Positions 1 to 11,682 of a DNA stretch of 64,000 bases are shown here, piece by piece. The notes under the pieces are model-generated. The model searched no databases. It saw only the letters and a list, made by a program, of their open reading frames with translations, and was not told the origin of the DNA. A program made the translations under genes and the position numbers. The number at the start of each line of letters is the position of its first letter. Position 1 is the first letter of the stretch. Source of the DNA: Hymenopus coronatus (taxonomy: Eukaryota > Arthropoda > Insecta > Mantodea > Hymenopodidae); contig CM060895.1 of the NCBI GenBank assembly GCA_030762935.1, positions 77,270,001-77,334,000 on the forward strand, written 5' to 3'.

Positions 1-735
1 ATGCTTCTATTTGTCTACTTTATTCTGATCGAGAAAACATTAGCAGAAATAATCTTATTACTTGCTTCCATGAAAGTAGAATTGAAATAAGGAAGTACAG
101 ATTAAAATGATAGTCAAAAGCGGTTGCTATGTGGCTGAAGTTTCTGTTTGTATGTATGGACAGGAGTTGACAATTTCCTGTATGAGAAAAGTGAAGTTTT
201 AAAAGCCGAAACCAAAAACAATGAATATCTCAAAAACCATCAACTCCACGAAGAAAATGTATATAACATAAAATGTGCGTTTTAATGTACTATACATTTT
301 TTGTGAGTTAAGTTTTTGTCCATCTCTTACTGTTTAGCAGTTATGCAATATTCCATAAAATTCATCCAGAATAAACTAGTCTTCAGAGGCTATTCCCAAA
401 AAATTCAAGATATACATTTCATTTGTCAAGTAAATATCTTAAATATACGACATTTTAATAAAAATTATTATAATAATTTTTGAAAAAATCAAAATTTTCG
501 AAAATATTTCTATGTAAAAAGGGTAGTTGGGGGAGGGGGGATTTTCTTTAAAATATTCCTGTCGCGTCCTTGGAAGATACCTAACTCAAATACCAAGTTT
601 GTATTTAACGGTATTTTTGTATTTTAGCTATGCTGTCTAAAAAGACACACACACACACACACACACACATTGGGTGTATTACAATACTTTCTCCATACAC
701 TATATGCATAGTACGTGTAGAGAAGGTAAAAGGAG
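1..735 (+). repeat. Rep1 copy, left end cut by window
   Basis: The copy begins a few tens of bases inside the repeat and runs to the terminal palindrome at about 690-733. The CA microsatellite at 645-669 sits at the usual internal position. No coding capacity is seen. Confidence 0.85.
645..669. repeat. (CA)n microsatellite inside Rep1
   Basis: Perfect CA dinucleotide run located just inside the palindromic end of the Rep1 copy; its length varies greatly between copies. Confidence 0.9.
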
Positions 736-889
736 GTTTGTATAGAATGTAAGCGCATCAGTAACATAAAATAGGCAACAGATATTTTGTTTAAATGTAT
801 TTAATACAACAACGGATATAGTATATATAAACCATCAGATTATAGAATGGATGATGCTCTATTGTTAGGTGAAACAATGTTACAGAAGA

Positions 890-1195
890 AAATTTGAAAT
901 AACGAAAGTATGCAATCAATATGAAATAATATATCGCTGAAACGTTAGTAGCTTGTCCTGGAAATCTGCAGGAAGCCTCCGACACATTTTTGTACGGCGT
1001 CTGAGATAAATCCGTCCGCTGAAATGATCCTACCATTGGACGCTAGCCATAAACTCGTTTGGGAATCCCCAGAACTTCAGGCTCCTCTTTAGCTTTCTTT
1101 CGTATGGAGCCTCTAGTCACAGGTTGTCCATTCTTCCTCCTTTCTCGCACAAATTTCAACACTTCTTCTTCAACTTTAGGATGTCATCCTTTGTG
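890..1195 (-). pseudogene. pogo/Tigger-like transposase N-terminal relic
   Basis: Conceptual minus-strand translation gives EEEVLKFVRERRKNGQPVT, then after a frame change LRRRTKMCRRLPADFQDKL. These match, from knowledge of the family, the DNA-binding helix-turn-helix region (HTH_Tnp_Tc5/CENP-B type) of pogo/Tigger DNA transposases, where an acidic -EEEV- helix is followed some 50 residues later by a -LRRRT- and -LPADFEEKL- stretch. At least one frameshift and an internal stop break the frame, and no DDE catalytic domain is present here, so it is dead. It separates Rep1 copies at 1-735 and 1316-1925. I did not find terminal inverted repeats. Confidence 0.6.
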
Positions 1196-1315
1196 AGGAC
1201 ACGTAAATTTGTTACAAATAACAAATAATGCCAATTTCTATTTTCGCCGCAAGCGTATGGTTGTTCTCTGATACATTGAACTCTCAATCTATCTTCTATC
1301 TGCCTTCTGTTATCA

Positions 1316-1925
1316 AGAAATTTGAAGTTCGTTTGTTTATGTGGACAGGAGTTGACAAATTCCTGTATAAGAAACGTAGTTTTTTTAAAGCTGAAAACAA
1401 AAACCGGGAATATCTAAAAACGATCAACTCAACGAAAAAAAATGTACATATCATAAATTGTGTGTTTTAACGTGCTTTACAATTTTTGTATTGTAAGTTT
1501 ATGTCCATCTCTTACGTTTAGCAGTTATACAAAATTTCGTAAAATTCATCCAGAATAAAGTAGTTCTTCAGAGGTTATTCCCAAAAGATTCAAGATATAC
1601 ATATTTGTCAGGTAAATATCTTTAATATACGATGTTTTAATCAAAATCGTTAGAGGCATTTTTGAAAAAACAACATTTCCGAGCAAAATTCCATGTAAAT
1701 GTTAGTTGGGAGGGGGGATTTTCTTGAAAATCTTCGTGTTCCATCCCTGCAAGACACCAAACTTAAATACCAAGTTTGGTATTTAACGGTATTTTCGTTT
1801 TAGAGCTATCTGTCCCCCCCCCCACACACACGGATTTTTTCCAGAAATATCTGTATGGAATTTTTGGGTGGCATAAAGTACCTTCTCTATACACTATTTA
1901 TATAGTGCATATAGAGAAAGTAATA
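1316..1925 (+). repeat. Rep1 copy, 5' truncated
   Basis: Starts about 200 bp into the consensus, at the GACAGGAGTTGACAAATTCC segment, and ends in the terminal palindrome. A C-rich tract replaces part of the microsatellite around 1815-1830. Confidence 0.85.
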
Positions 1926-1984
1926 TTGAACATAATTACATTTTTATGCTTTATGCATAGTTTGTTTCATTGTTGAAAAAGTAC

Positions 1985-2222
1985 ACATCTCAAAAAAGTA
2001 GGCATTTGCACTTCCATTCTTTAAACTACAAAATCACCGCCATTTCTCTTGCAGAGGTGAAAAATTAAATCTCAACAATTAAGAAAACAACAACAGTATA
2101 ACAGGTGATACAGTTCTTCGCAACATTGGCAGATTCTTCAGTTACAAAACATGTATTTCCATTGAAATGGCAATATCAAAATGTTTACATGGCATACAAT
2201 GTTTTCTCCATATACCTATCTC
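1985..2222. other. No recognised feature
   Basis: AT-rich sequence with no open frame, repeat or motif I can name. Confidence 0.4.
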
Positions 2223-2283
2223 GTATGTATGTATGTATGTATGTATGTATGTATGTATGTATGTATGTATGTATGTATGTATC
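2223..2283. repeat. (GTAT)n microsatellite
   Basis: About 14 uninterrupted GTAT units. They generate spurious Met-Tyr-Val-Cys reading frames that should not be taken as genes. Confidence 0.95.
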
Positions 2284-2289
2284 TATCTA

Positions 2290-3855
2290 CCTACCTAAAT
2301 TCCTCGGTAAATAGATTAATGAACATCTTTCAAACCAGGTATATTCCACATTATGCAAATCTCTGGTTCCTGGGCAGTTGTTTTGTTGTCCTTTGTTTAG
2401 TTATAGGTCAATAAAATTATAATTTCAGCAACAGTTTCGTCAGATTCCTCCAGATGGTTCAAAACCAATGAGCTCTGAGATCACTTAAAAATTTGAGTCT
2501 CTTGGGCAATTTAATTTCGTGTCGGCGTGAGGCTATGGTACTTCAGTTGGTCAGAAGCAGGGAGCAAATCAGAATATGTTTCAAATCTAATGAATGTTTC
2601 AGTCAGATTCCACTTAACCAATGAACTTTTCTAAAACGGAAATAGAAGACAAATGAATATCTATAAACCATAATTGTCTTAGAGTCCTACAATGTACATG
2701 GTAAATACAGAAGTACTGCTATTGCACCAATAAATTCGATGTCAGGATTTCATCCCCCTGAATAAAAATAAATAAAAAATAAAAGAAGGTGTTTTAGAAA
2801 AAGATCCGGTGTTCGAGTGTTTTTGTATGTAGCATACTAATCAACGAAAAGTCGTACTACACCATACTTTATATTTAATTTATGCGTCTTCCAAGTATGT
2901 GAAATGATTATTCTTGAGAAAATTCGTCATTAAAGTTTCGCTTTTCATTGGAAAATTTCCAACTTCTTTTATTAAAATATGACTATAGATTTTAAATAAA
3001 TACCATCCTCCATGGACCATGAGATTATTTGAGCATCATTTCAACAGTTTCATTCATCGTTCGATATGACCATCCGGATTAAAATACATTAAGGTACAAA
3101 AACACCTTATCTATAAGTAATCTTAATTATACCTTTAATTTTCTTGGAATTCCATTTTAAATCCCCTTTATTCTGGAGGATTTGTGTAAAACTGTAAGAC
3201 TGTAAAATATGACGTTATTAGTTTTTCTGGCTCCCCTACAAATCCTCTACGGATTTTTACATAGCGACCAGTTCTTAAAAGATTCTAATCTCAATAAATT
3301 TTGAGCTTCTAAGCCTAGTGTATTCCCTTATTCCCTAGTTACTACAAGGAAAAATGTAACAAAATCATTTATGTAAATGTCTCCGACTTAACGTTAAAAT
3401 ATAGAGTAATACTTCTTTATTTTAAAGAGTTTGTTGAAAATGGGTAGAAAAAAATCAAGTGAATGAAAAATGTTTTCTTCCTGCTGAAGGAAAAGCTGTA
3501 GTCATCTTTCTTCAGTTGTTACATATCCACATACATTAGATGTATTGTTGCTATGTCTCCTACAATGTCATTTTATCATCGATCTAATTATGTAATTTCT
3601 TATTCAATCTGTTCTTGAAACCCTTTATAGCAATCCAGCAACCAAATACCTTGCTTTTAAAGGCATTTTCATTTATCTCTCCTTAATGCATTTTATATCA
3701 GAAACGTTGGTCTATTACTACGTAAAATTCTTTACACATGTAATTTAAATAAACAAAAACATATGACGGCGACATTGAAGACTATTAGAATACGAAACAA
3801 AAATTAGTTTTAAAAGTTTAATGGTGTTATTATGTTTCTACTTATTCTCATTTAA
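2290..3855. other. No recognised feature
   Basis: AT-rich, no credible open frame, no Rep1 homology and no tRNA-like or transposase motif seen on either strand. Confidence 0.4.
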
Positions 3856-3859
3856 AATC

Positions 3860-4450
3860 AACACTTTTTTGCATTCTGTTCTGAAGCAATCACGCCACTC
3901 TTCCTGAGTACTTCAGAACCCACGTTTTTATAATACTCCACTATTTCAGCTAATGAAATGATTCAACGTATTTTATATTTAACTTACGGGGAACAAAATC
4001 ATAGGATGCTACGAAAGGAATGTATGTTGGATGAGCAGCGCATCCAGATACTCTGTTTTAATTTCACAGTATGCGTCTTTCGGAATTTTTTTACGAAATT
4101 TTTCAAAATATTGCGGTAAACAGACGTTTGTGTATCATTTGGCAATAACGGTTTATCTCGTAAAACTGCTAGTAACCATTTTTCTACCAGCACTGAGAAT
4201 TCATCGGTTTTTTTGTGGGTTTAGGGCTCTGTTCTAAATACCCATTGAGCTGATTAATAGATCACCAGTAACGGTATTCCATACAACTTATGATTAGCCA
4301 CGTAGTACATTTTTCTAAGGTATTTATCACAAATTAATGCGTTGTCAGATTGTCGGGGGGAGGGGCAGTATATGTGGAGTCATCGACAATAAAGTTTTCT
4401 ATTGACGTATTTGGATTTGACTCATAATAATGCCCAATGTCCTTGATTAA
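3860..4450 (-). pseudogene. mariner transposase relic (second of a pair)
   Basis: Pieces of the minus-strand translation match the middle and C-terminus of mariner-family transposases: AGRKMVTSSFTR (family: -KKMVA-FF-), YTNVCLPQYFEKFRKK (family: -YTTICLPEVFEKIRK-), ALLIQHTFLS, and near the end EEWRDCF (family: -S-EW-KCF-). Frames change repeatedly and stops are frequent, so it is ancient. Its upstream end near 4320-4450 repeats, at lower identity, the segment at about 4750-4900 of the neighbouring relic, so two elements of the same family lie in the same direction. Confidence 0.6.
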
Positions 4451-4479
4451 ATTAAATTTTTCAAAACTGTGGACATTAT

Positions 4480-4960
4480 TGGCCATTTCCAAATGGACAT
4501 TAGTGTACTGATCAGCATTAGAGGTACGTCCATATTAGCTGTAGCAATATGGCTTATTTTAGAAAAAATGCAACCACCTTCTATCTACACTGCGATTTCG
4601 TTGGACGTTTGTAGGCTTAGGTATCTACTGTTAGAAGGACCCATTGAGCCGATTGGGTTTTCTTTTCAGGATCATAGCAATAAATCAAGATTCATCATTA
4701 GTAATGATATTCCAAATCAAATTTGAAGTGCTACTTGTGAATTTTTCCAAAGGTTCTGCACCAATCAATGCGTCATTTTTCATTTGAGTCAATTTATGTG
4801 GAATCCATCAACGACACAAATTTTCTTGTGTCTTAATGTTGATGTAAAATATTTTGGATTTGACTTATATCACTACCCATATCAGTCAAATATATCCATA
4901 AGCCGTTTTGAGATCTTCTTTAAGCATTGATCGAACAGCAGCAGCATTTTCAGGAGTATT
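4480..4960 (-). pseudogene. mariner transposase relic (first of a pair)
   Basis: The minus strand reads RIDWCR, then NDES, a frameshift, then IYCYDPEKKTQSAQWV (about 4640-4700), then ISHIATANM. In mariners this is the linker, the catalytic -DESWIY- block with its second aspartate region, and the following strand, so the family call is firm. The W of DESW is lost at the frameshift and later stops break the frame. The landmark CCATTGAG at 4641 recurs at 4242 in the second relic, about 400 bp away, much shorter than a 1.3-kb element; this implies a truncated tandem duplication or an insertion of one into the other. Confidence 0.7.
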
Positions 4961-4967
4961 AGTTCTT

Positions 4968-5325
4968 GTGCGAAATAAGGGAATACACTTGACTAAAGCG
5001 ATAGTCAATTTTTTAAAATTTGTTGTTAGTGACTTGAAATTCGTTTCTTTGCTTGGCCAGGAGTTTAAAATTTCCGTATGAGAAAAGTGTAGGTATTTTA
5101 AATGTGAAACCAGTAGCAGGTAATATGTCGTAAATGGTTAACTCACAAAAACATTTTATGAATAAACTATGTGGTTTAACGAGAGCTACATTTTTGTGTA
5201 GTAAGTTTTTGTCTACCTATTACAGTTTAACAGTTATGCAATAGTCATCGAAAATGAAGAGGTCTTCGGAGCTGATCCAGAAAACTCAAGATGTAAGTAT
5301 TATTTGGCAGGTATATGGTAGGGTG
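4968..5325 (+). repeat. Rep1 fragment (5' half)
   Basis: Carries the GGAATACACT, ATGAGAAAAG and TTAACAGTTATGCAA landmarks of the 5' half, then ends without the palindrome. Confidence 0.7.
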
Positions 5326-5416
5326 CAGTGCAATAGCTTATCTACAAAGAACAAAGCCCTAGTTTTAATACTTATCACTTCAGTATTTTCTTAAATAATT
5401 ATAGTTAAATTTTTGA

Positions 5417-6297
5417 CCAAATTGGATGGTAATTAAGTTACAAACTTCAAAAAACAGCCGCCAAATATAAACAAGTTTCATTTGTATCTAAAAATATGGC
5501 ATTCTAATAATGTTCAGCGTCGATCTCGTGATGCCTTGAACTCCAGTGATATTTGGAACCTAAGCAGTTTAAAGTGCAGTGTTTCTCCATCAGAAAAGTT
5601 TCATTATCTAACGACTAGGCACCTCCCCTTGAACCAAGTTGAACGGTAATTACATTACAAAACTTCAAAACGTAGCTGTAAAATATAAACAGGTTTCAGT
5701 TGTTTCTAGAAATATGGTACTCTAATAATGTTCATCGTCGATCACGTGATGCCTTGAACTCCAGTTATATTCGGAGCCAAATCAGTTTAAACTGCAGTTA
5801 TTTCGCCATCAGAAAGCTTCATTAGCTGACTCAGACACCTCCAGTTGAACCAAATTGAATGGTAATTAAATTACAAAACTTCAAAAGATAACTATGAAAT
5901 ATAAAAAAGTTTCTTTTGTTTCTAGAAAGATGGTATTCTAATAATGTTCAGCGTCAATCTCATGATACCTTGAGCTCTAATAATATTCGAAACCAAATTT
6001 GGAACCAAAACAGTTTAAAGTATAGTTGTTGCACCATCAGAAAAGCTTCATTAGCTGACGACTTGGCACCTCTAGTTGAACCAAATTGAACGATAATTAA
6101 ATTACAAAACTTCAAAAAGTAGCGTCAAATATAAACGTTTCATTTGTTTCTAGAAATATGTCATTCTAATAATGTTCAGCGTCAACCTCGTGATTACTTG
6201 AATACCGGCGATATTTGGAACCAAAACAGTTTAAACTGCAGTTGTTTCACCATCAGAAAGCTTCATTAGCTGACAACTCGGCACCTCCAGTTGAACC
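5417..6297. repeat. Tandem array of four ~216-bp units
   Basis: The landmark ACCAA(A/G)TTG(G/A)A starts at 5417, 5633, 5849 and 6080, and a final partial landmark is at 6295, giving spacings of 216, 216, 231 and 215. The 231-bp unit carries a local duplication of an ACCAAATTTGG-like stretch. Conserved blocks include TAATAATGTTCAGCGTC and CATCAGAAAGCTTCATTAGC. Units are clearly diverged from each other, and stops occur in every frame I read, so it is a minisatellite or short satellite block rather than coding. It is unrelated to Rep1. Confidence 0.92.
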
Positions 6298-7145
6298 ATG
6301 ACAATGGGAAACGCGATGTTTCGAAGGTTTGTTAGCGGTGCTGACGGGAGCGAAGTGTGGCTGGATTTTGAAGAGGAAATACTGAAATTAACTGCGGATT
6401 AGAGCGCCACGTCAGATTGGGGAAAGGTGAAATAGCATGAGGGAGGGTGGATTTAGAGGGGCACTAACCGGAAGGAAAACTAGTTGGTTTAGGCTAATAA
6501 AGAAACTTTTGGATACACGCAGTAGGGGGATTACATGAAGGTTTGCGTGGGGACCCAAAGGCGCGTGACCTGTCAAAGCACCAAATTACATCGCACTCTT
6601 CTTCTTCTTCCTCTTGTTCTTCACTTAGTACGCATGTGTATGCTTGGCTTGACCGTCCCAGTAACTTTTCGCTGTCTTCGTATCATTTAATTTACGGCGC
6701 AGAGGATGAGCCTGTCGGATTAGGGCGCAACTTTACCCACAGCTTCAGCCCCCACACCACCCCGCTTGTAACTAAACTAACGAGAGACTGTTTTGGTGCT
6801 GGCATGAATATAAAGTCCCAGTTTTATTCCACTTCCCAACACCAAATCCCCTAAAAGCATCATCATCCTCAGCAGTGACCTGAGCTTAAAAGCCAGTTCC
6901 GGTTCCCTGGGGCGTTTCATCAACGTTCTCTTCGCACAAGTGAAACGCCATTGTTTATCCTACCAAAATCATATTTAGATTTCAGGAGAATTGTATTAAC
7001 AAATACTTAATACACAAAGGTACTCCCGTAAACTATATGTACGCATTCAGTAATCAATAACCTACGACTGCCATCCAGAAAGTAACAGATGATTTGGCAT
7101 AACAACTAAATAATCAAATATATCAACACAACTTTATTTAGAGTA
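6298..7145. other. Unrecognised, GC-richer stretch
   Basis: Noticeably less AT-rich than the surroundings. A Ser-rich open frame of 103 codons at 6543-6854 (+) arises partly from a CTT run near 6597-6615. It has no domain I recognise, no convincing splice context and no codon pattern I can test, so I do not call a gene. Confidence 0.3.
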
Positions 7146-7465
7146 GGCGGCGCCACAGTTAGACCACTTACCTCCCATCTAGGTGCCCGAGTTTAATCCC
7201 AATCGTCCGCATGTGGGATTTGTGGAGGTCGAAGGGCGGTTTTCTCCGGGTCTTCCGGTTTTCCCCGCCACGCATTCCCCCAATAGCTCCAACATCAGCT
7301 TTCCCATCGTCAATTTCGCTTACATTTCGTATCATCCACTTCCTCGCTATGGGCCAAACATGTTCTCATTCGTGGTTTCGTGCCTTTTGCTCACCAACAG
7401 GTTTCTGACCCCTAGGCATTGGCTAGAGGGGTGTCAGTCCTACAAATATGGGGAGGGTAAGCCGA
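7146..7465 (+). repeat. tRNA-derived SINE (type B related)
   Basis: The left part folds like a tRNA 5' region with a box-B-like element GAGTTTAATCCC at 7189-7200. It is followed by a GC-rich body with GGCGGTTTTCTCCGGGT, a core also present at 25440-25595 on the other strand. The final segment with CCTAGGCATTGGCT and GGTAAGCCG recurs at 62107-62172, so that tail is a repeat of its own. Confidence 0.7.
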
Positions 7466-7619
7466 TTACGAAACGAAACTTTAGTTACAAAGTTACAGTA
7501 TATTACTATATTTCTCAACGTAATTTCCATTCTGTTAAGACATTTAGAGTGTTTCAACGCTGATGCTGTACGCTTCTACATTGGATTGGTTAATGAGGGG
7601 TGAATCGAGTAAAATAAAA

Positions 7620-8252
7620 CAAGGGTCTTCCTTTTAAAAGAAAAGAATTTTTCCCAAAATTATATTTCTTAAAGAATCGAAAAGTATTTGTTCATTAATA
7701 TACTTAAGTATATTTTATATACTTTGTAGAAGAAAATAGAAAAGCTAAAGAAGTTATTTGCTTTTTTTGAATGCACAAAATGTTAGCCATTCGAGTTTTA
7801 AAGGTAAATAACGCAAGAGTATGGTATGATAATAAAATGAACAAGTTTTCAGTGAGGAAATGGTGCACAATTTACGAGTAATTAAGGAAGGACCGGTATG
7901 CACTACAAATTCCGGAGTCGAAATTCATTATAGGGTAGTTGAAGGCAACTGTTAATAAAATAATTCAGAATTGAATCAGTTCAAATTGAACACTGTTCAC
8001 AATTTTTGACTGGAAAAGATTTCCCAAACAATGAAAACCTAAAAGTGGTACTGACATTTGAGTTCAGATCTTTAGTGGTGGAAGAGTATGATGTCTGCAT
8101 TAAAAACAAATACCACGTGAAAATAAATGCTTTTATAGTAATTTCGTTTAGATAGAGTACTGTATAATAGCTTTGTTAATAAAGTTTTGTGTTTATATAT
8201 TTTGTTATTATAAGTTTTACCAAATTGTGTGCGTCTTTCTGGGTGACCCTCG
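7620..8252. mobile_element. Possible Tc1/mariner-like remnant (TIR-based)
   Basis: The right end reads GGGTGACCCTCG followed by TA at 8253-8254, a typical mariner-type terminus. The left end near 7620 reads CAAGGGTC. Only about eight terminal bases agree, and the interior shows no transposase motif I can name, so the left boundary is tentative. Confidence 0.35.
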
Positions 8253-8282
8253 TATTTATCTTTGACCAAAAGTAGAGAAAAC

Positions 8283-9122
8283 AATTGATGTGTTCTATTC
8301 ACACGATTTTCTCCACCTGTTCTGTAAACAAACGATGGTTACAAAAAAACTATTCTTTTACCTACATCATGCTAATCAGGATAAATATTAGGTGACAGAA
8401 ATGTCCTTTTTACTCACTTCCTAGTATTTATAAGGAAAATGAGTAGATGCACTAGGCTAAAGCCACAGTTTTAAAAGTTGGATGGAAAGTGAAACAACTG
8501 AAATTCGGTCCTCTTTTGCATTCCCGGGAGTAAAGCAAAAGAGATGAAATGATAGTTACCACCCACTTGAGAAAAAATGACTAGTTTAAAATTAAAACCA
8601 ATAACAAGAAATATTTCGGAAACTGCTAACGCTACAAAAAATGTATACTACATAAATTGTGCGTTTTAATGAGAATTACACTTCTTCTGTAGCAAGCTTT
8701 TGTCTTTCACATTTTACGATCTATACAAAAGTCATCCGTAATGAAGAGTCTTAGCAAATTCAACATTTTTATTTCGTTTATCATGAAAGTATTTTAAGTA
8801 TTTGACATTTTAATAAAAATCATTTGAGACATTTTTCAGAAAATCAAAAATTTTCGAAAAATGTTGCATGAAAAGGTTGGCGAGGATGGGGAACATTCTT
8901 AAAAACCTTCGTATCCAATCCTTGGAAGATACTTAAATACCAAGTTTCCCTTTTTGAGCTAAGCTGCATAGACACATACATACGGACTATTTTTTTTAAA
9001 ATAAATGGATCCACGTCTCAAAACATTTGTTTCCGGTAAAATCTCCTAATCGAAATTTTAGGTGAAATACAGTACCTTCTTTATCTGTGTACCATACCTA
9101 CACATATGTGCTAGAAAAAGTT
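8283..9122 (+). repeat. Rep1 copy, near full length
   Basis: Starts at the GATGTGTTCTATTCACA end and runs to a decayed palindrome at about 9080-9122. First member of a head-to-tail pair. Confidence 0.88.
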
Positions 9123-9134
9123 AAAGGAAATGAA

Positions 9135-9730
9135 ACGAAAGACTGTTTCTTCTATGAGAAAACTTAAGTTGTTAAAAATTGAAACCAGCAACAAGGAATA
9201 TCTCGGAAATGGTTAACTCTACAGTAAAAGAGTGTATAACATAAATTGTGTTTTTTTACGAAATATTGCATTTTTATATAGTACGGTTTTGTCTATCATT
9301 TAGGGTCTATAAGTTATACAAAAGTTATTCAGAAAAATGTCTTCAGAGAGGATTCCAAGAAAAATCTACAAACATTTCGTTTGCCATGAAAATTTTGTTA
9401 GAAATCTATAAAGCCATCTTTGAGCAAGCACAAATTTTGAAAAACTGTTTCATGTAAAGTTTAGTTGGGTATGGGGGGATATTTTTGAAAATATTCGTGT
9501 CACATCCTTTAAATACCAAGCTTGATGTTTAACCCGGTTTTCGTTTTTGAGTTATGCTGGTCACGGACATATACACACATACACACACTAACCTTGTTCT
9601 GAAATTATTTTTTGGACACATAGGACTTCAAAACATATTTGTTGTTAAATTTCTGCATCGAAATTTTTGGGTGGAATACATCACCTACTCTACCTACATT
9701 ATACGTTATTGATACATGCAAAGAAAAAAT
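9135..9730 (+). repeat. Rep1 copy, 5' truncated, tandem to the previous
   Basis: Begins at the TATGAGAAAA landmark only a few bases after the preceding copy ends. The palindromic end at 9690-9728 is degraded. Confidence 0.85.
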
Positions 9731-10820
9731 AGACTTCTCAGATTGTGTCTTTTCTATCTCTTCCCAACGATATTTACATTTTAGGAAGTTTAGAATTCCA
9801 AATCACGAAATCGTTAATTTCCAAATTAGATTTGTTGGCTGTAGTAACTATAACCAGGATTCTCGTCTGCAATTTCATGTTCTATTTCTTTATGGCACAC
9901 ATGAATAAAAAAAGTTCTAGAATTGAAACACATACATTTCTCTACTTACGTTTTATTTTACCTATTTTTACATTTGTTAGTACTTATCTACACAAGCTTA
10001 CATAATAAATATTTAGCTATTTATTTACTTCTCTATTATATATAAAACACTATTTTGTCGGGTTGTCTATATTTTTCTTTAATAATGAGAATAAATTGAT
10101 GGACTTAATGAGTCTCGAAAGATTATGCTCGTATAATTGATATAAACCACGGTTACTCCACTTTGCTTACTAAAAGCAATATTTTGAATGGTAAATTTGC
10201 AGCCTCTAGATGGCATACTTCCAGAAAAATAGTATTTTTAACTACAGTCCTGTGACATTCTGCAATGTTGAAAGATTGTTTTTTATCCTGAAAGTACATG
10301 AAATTTTAGCAAACATTTGGAAAATTATCCCATTATGTTCTGTGCTATGAAATAAACACATTCTTAATCTCTTTAATTATGTTTATATATTTTATGTGCT
10401 GTTTTGTCCTTGCTTGTTTAAAAGGTTACATCTGAAGTGTTTACAAGATGCCATGAAATGTGTAAAAGTAATATTTTATATATGAATTTGCAATAAAAAG
10501 CGCGGAATAATTTGGAGCAGTAAAAACAATAACAAGGAATGACCGGTGAGTGAAATAAATTTGTTTTAATTTAAACTACTGACTTTAATGTAATTTTAGA
10601 TGATTTATTATATATTCATAATTATATATTTATTTTGTATTACATATTTTACCATATTTTACTATATATTTATGTACATATATCTGAATTTGATATCAGA
10701 TAAAAATCTGGGCTAGAGTAATAGCATACAATGTATACTAAGAGGGTAAATAAAATGAAACCCAGTTTTCCACGTCTCTTCAATATTTACGAATTGATAG
10801 CTCACAACACCAACATCTTC
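9731..10820. other. No recognised feature
   Basis: Very AT-rich. Short overlapping open frames at 9639-10005 begin inside Rep1 and have no domain signature. Confidence 0.4.
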
Positions 10821-10821
10821 A

Positions 10822-11462
10822 AAAAATCTGATGTGTTCCATTCACATAGCTTTCTATAGATGTTCCAAATACAAACTATAGTTACAAAATATCATTCTTT
10901 ACCTACACCATACTAATCGAGATAGACATCAGTAGAATTGGTCTTTTTATTTGATTCATTGTAAGCAGAAGGGAAAGAGGGAATACATTATTCTAAAGCA
11001 AAGTCAAATCTTTTAAAAGCTGGTCGCTATGGGAATCAATTGAGGTTCTTTCATTCTACATGACCAGTTTGAGAAAAGTTAGTTTAAAACTTACACCAAT
11101 AACAAGGAGTATCTAAAAAACTTTCAACTATATGAGAAAAACTTACATTAAAAAGTATTTACTTTAACAATATTTTACTTATAATGTAAGTTTCTATGTT
11201 ATATATATTTTAATGAAAATTTGTTAAAATTTTTTTCTAAAATTGCTTTTTTTGGACTCGTGGGAGGTCATGAAATATGGTAATCCAAACATCGAAATTT
11301 TAGTGCAATGCTTTATAAATTTGTACATTTAATGTTGTTAGTCATCCGGAAGACATGTTGTAATTTAAAGTGCTAAAATATATAAGCGAAGTCGGAAAGG
11401 AGCATTGTGTGATAATCATCTCTAGCTACCGAATACAATTTATACATATATGCTAGAGAACG
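10822..11462 (+). repeat. Rep1 copy with internal deletion and a 110-bp insert
   Basis: The 5' end (CTGATGTGTTCCATTCACAT) is well preserved at 10828. The middle is deleted, and near the 3' end the sequence is interrupted at 11311-11420 before a decayed palindrome. Confidence 0.75.
11311..11420 (+). repeat. 110-bp repeat unit, copy 1
   Basis: Matches the reverse complement of 14352-14460 with, by eye, one substitution and one single-base indel. It lies inside a Rep1 copy between GTGCAATG and the palindromic terminus, so it inserted there or arose by gene conversion. Confidence 0.9.
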
Positions 11463-11682
11463 TAAAATTACTGAAAATCCATTATTCATTAACCCCCGAC
11501 TCACCTGACATTTAAACCGTAAAGACGGCTAACACCACATAGTTTGAAACCAAAAAGTAATAGAGAGAAATAACAGAGAATGGGTGCCGTGGCGGTTGTT
11601 AATTCTTCGATATACAGTACAGATTCTGTTGTACACAGTTTAGAAAACAAGAAAGTACATACATCATTATTACTTTCTCTAC

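Noticed and set aside
2105..2414. Met-Tyr-Val-Cys repeat frames
   Set aside because: Translation of the (GTAT)n microsatellite.
5417..6297. CRISPR-like array
   Set aside because: Whole 216-bp units repeat, without short repeat/unique spacer alternation, in a eukaryotic context.
7183..7563. 126-codon open frame, plus strand
   Set aside because: Lies across a tRNA-derived SINE; GC-rich SINE bodies lack stops by chance.
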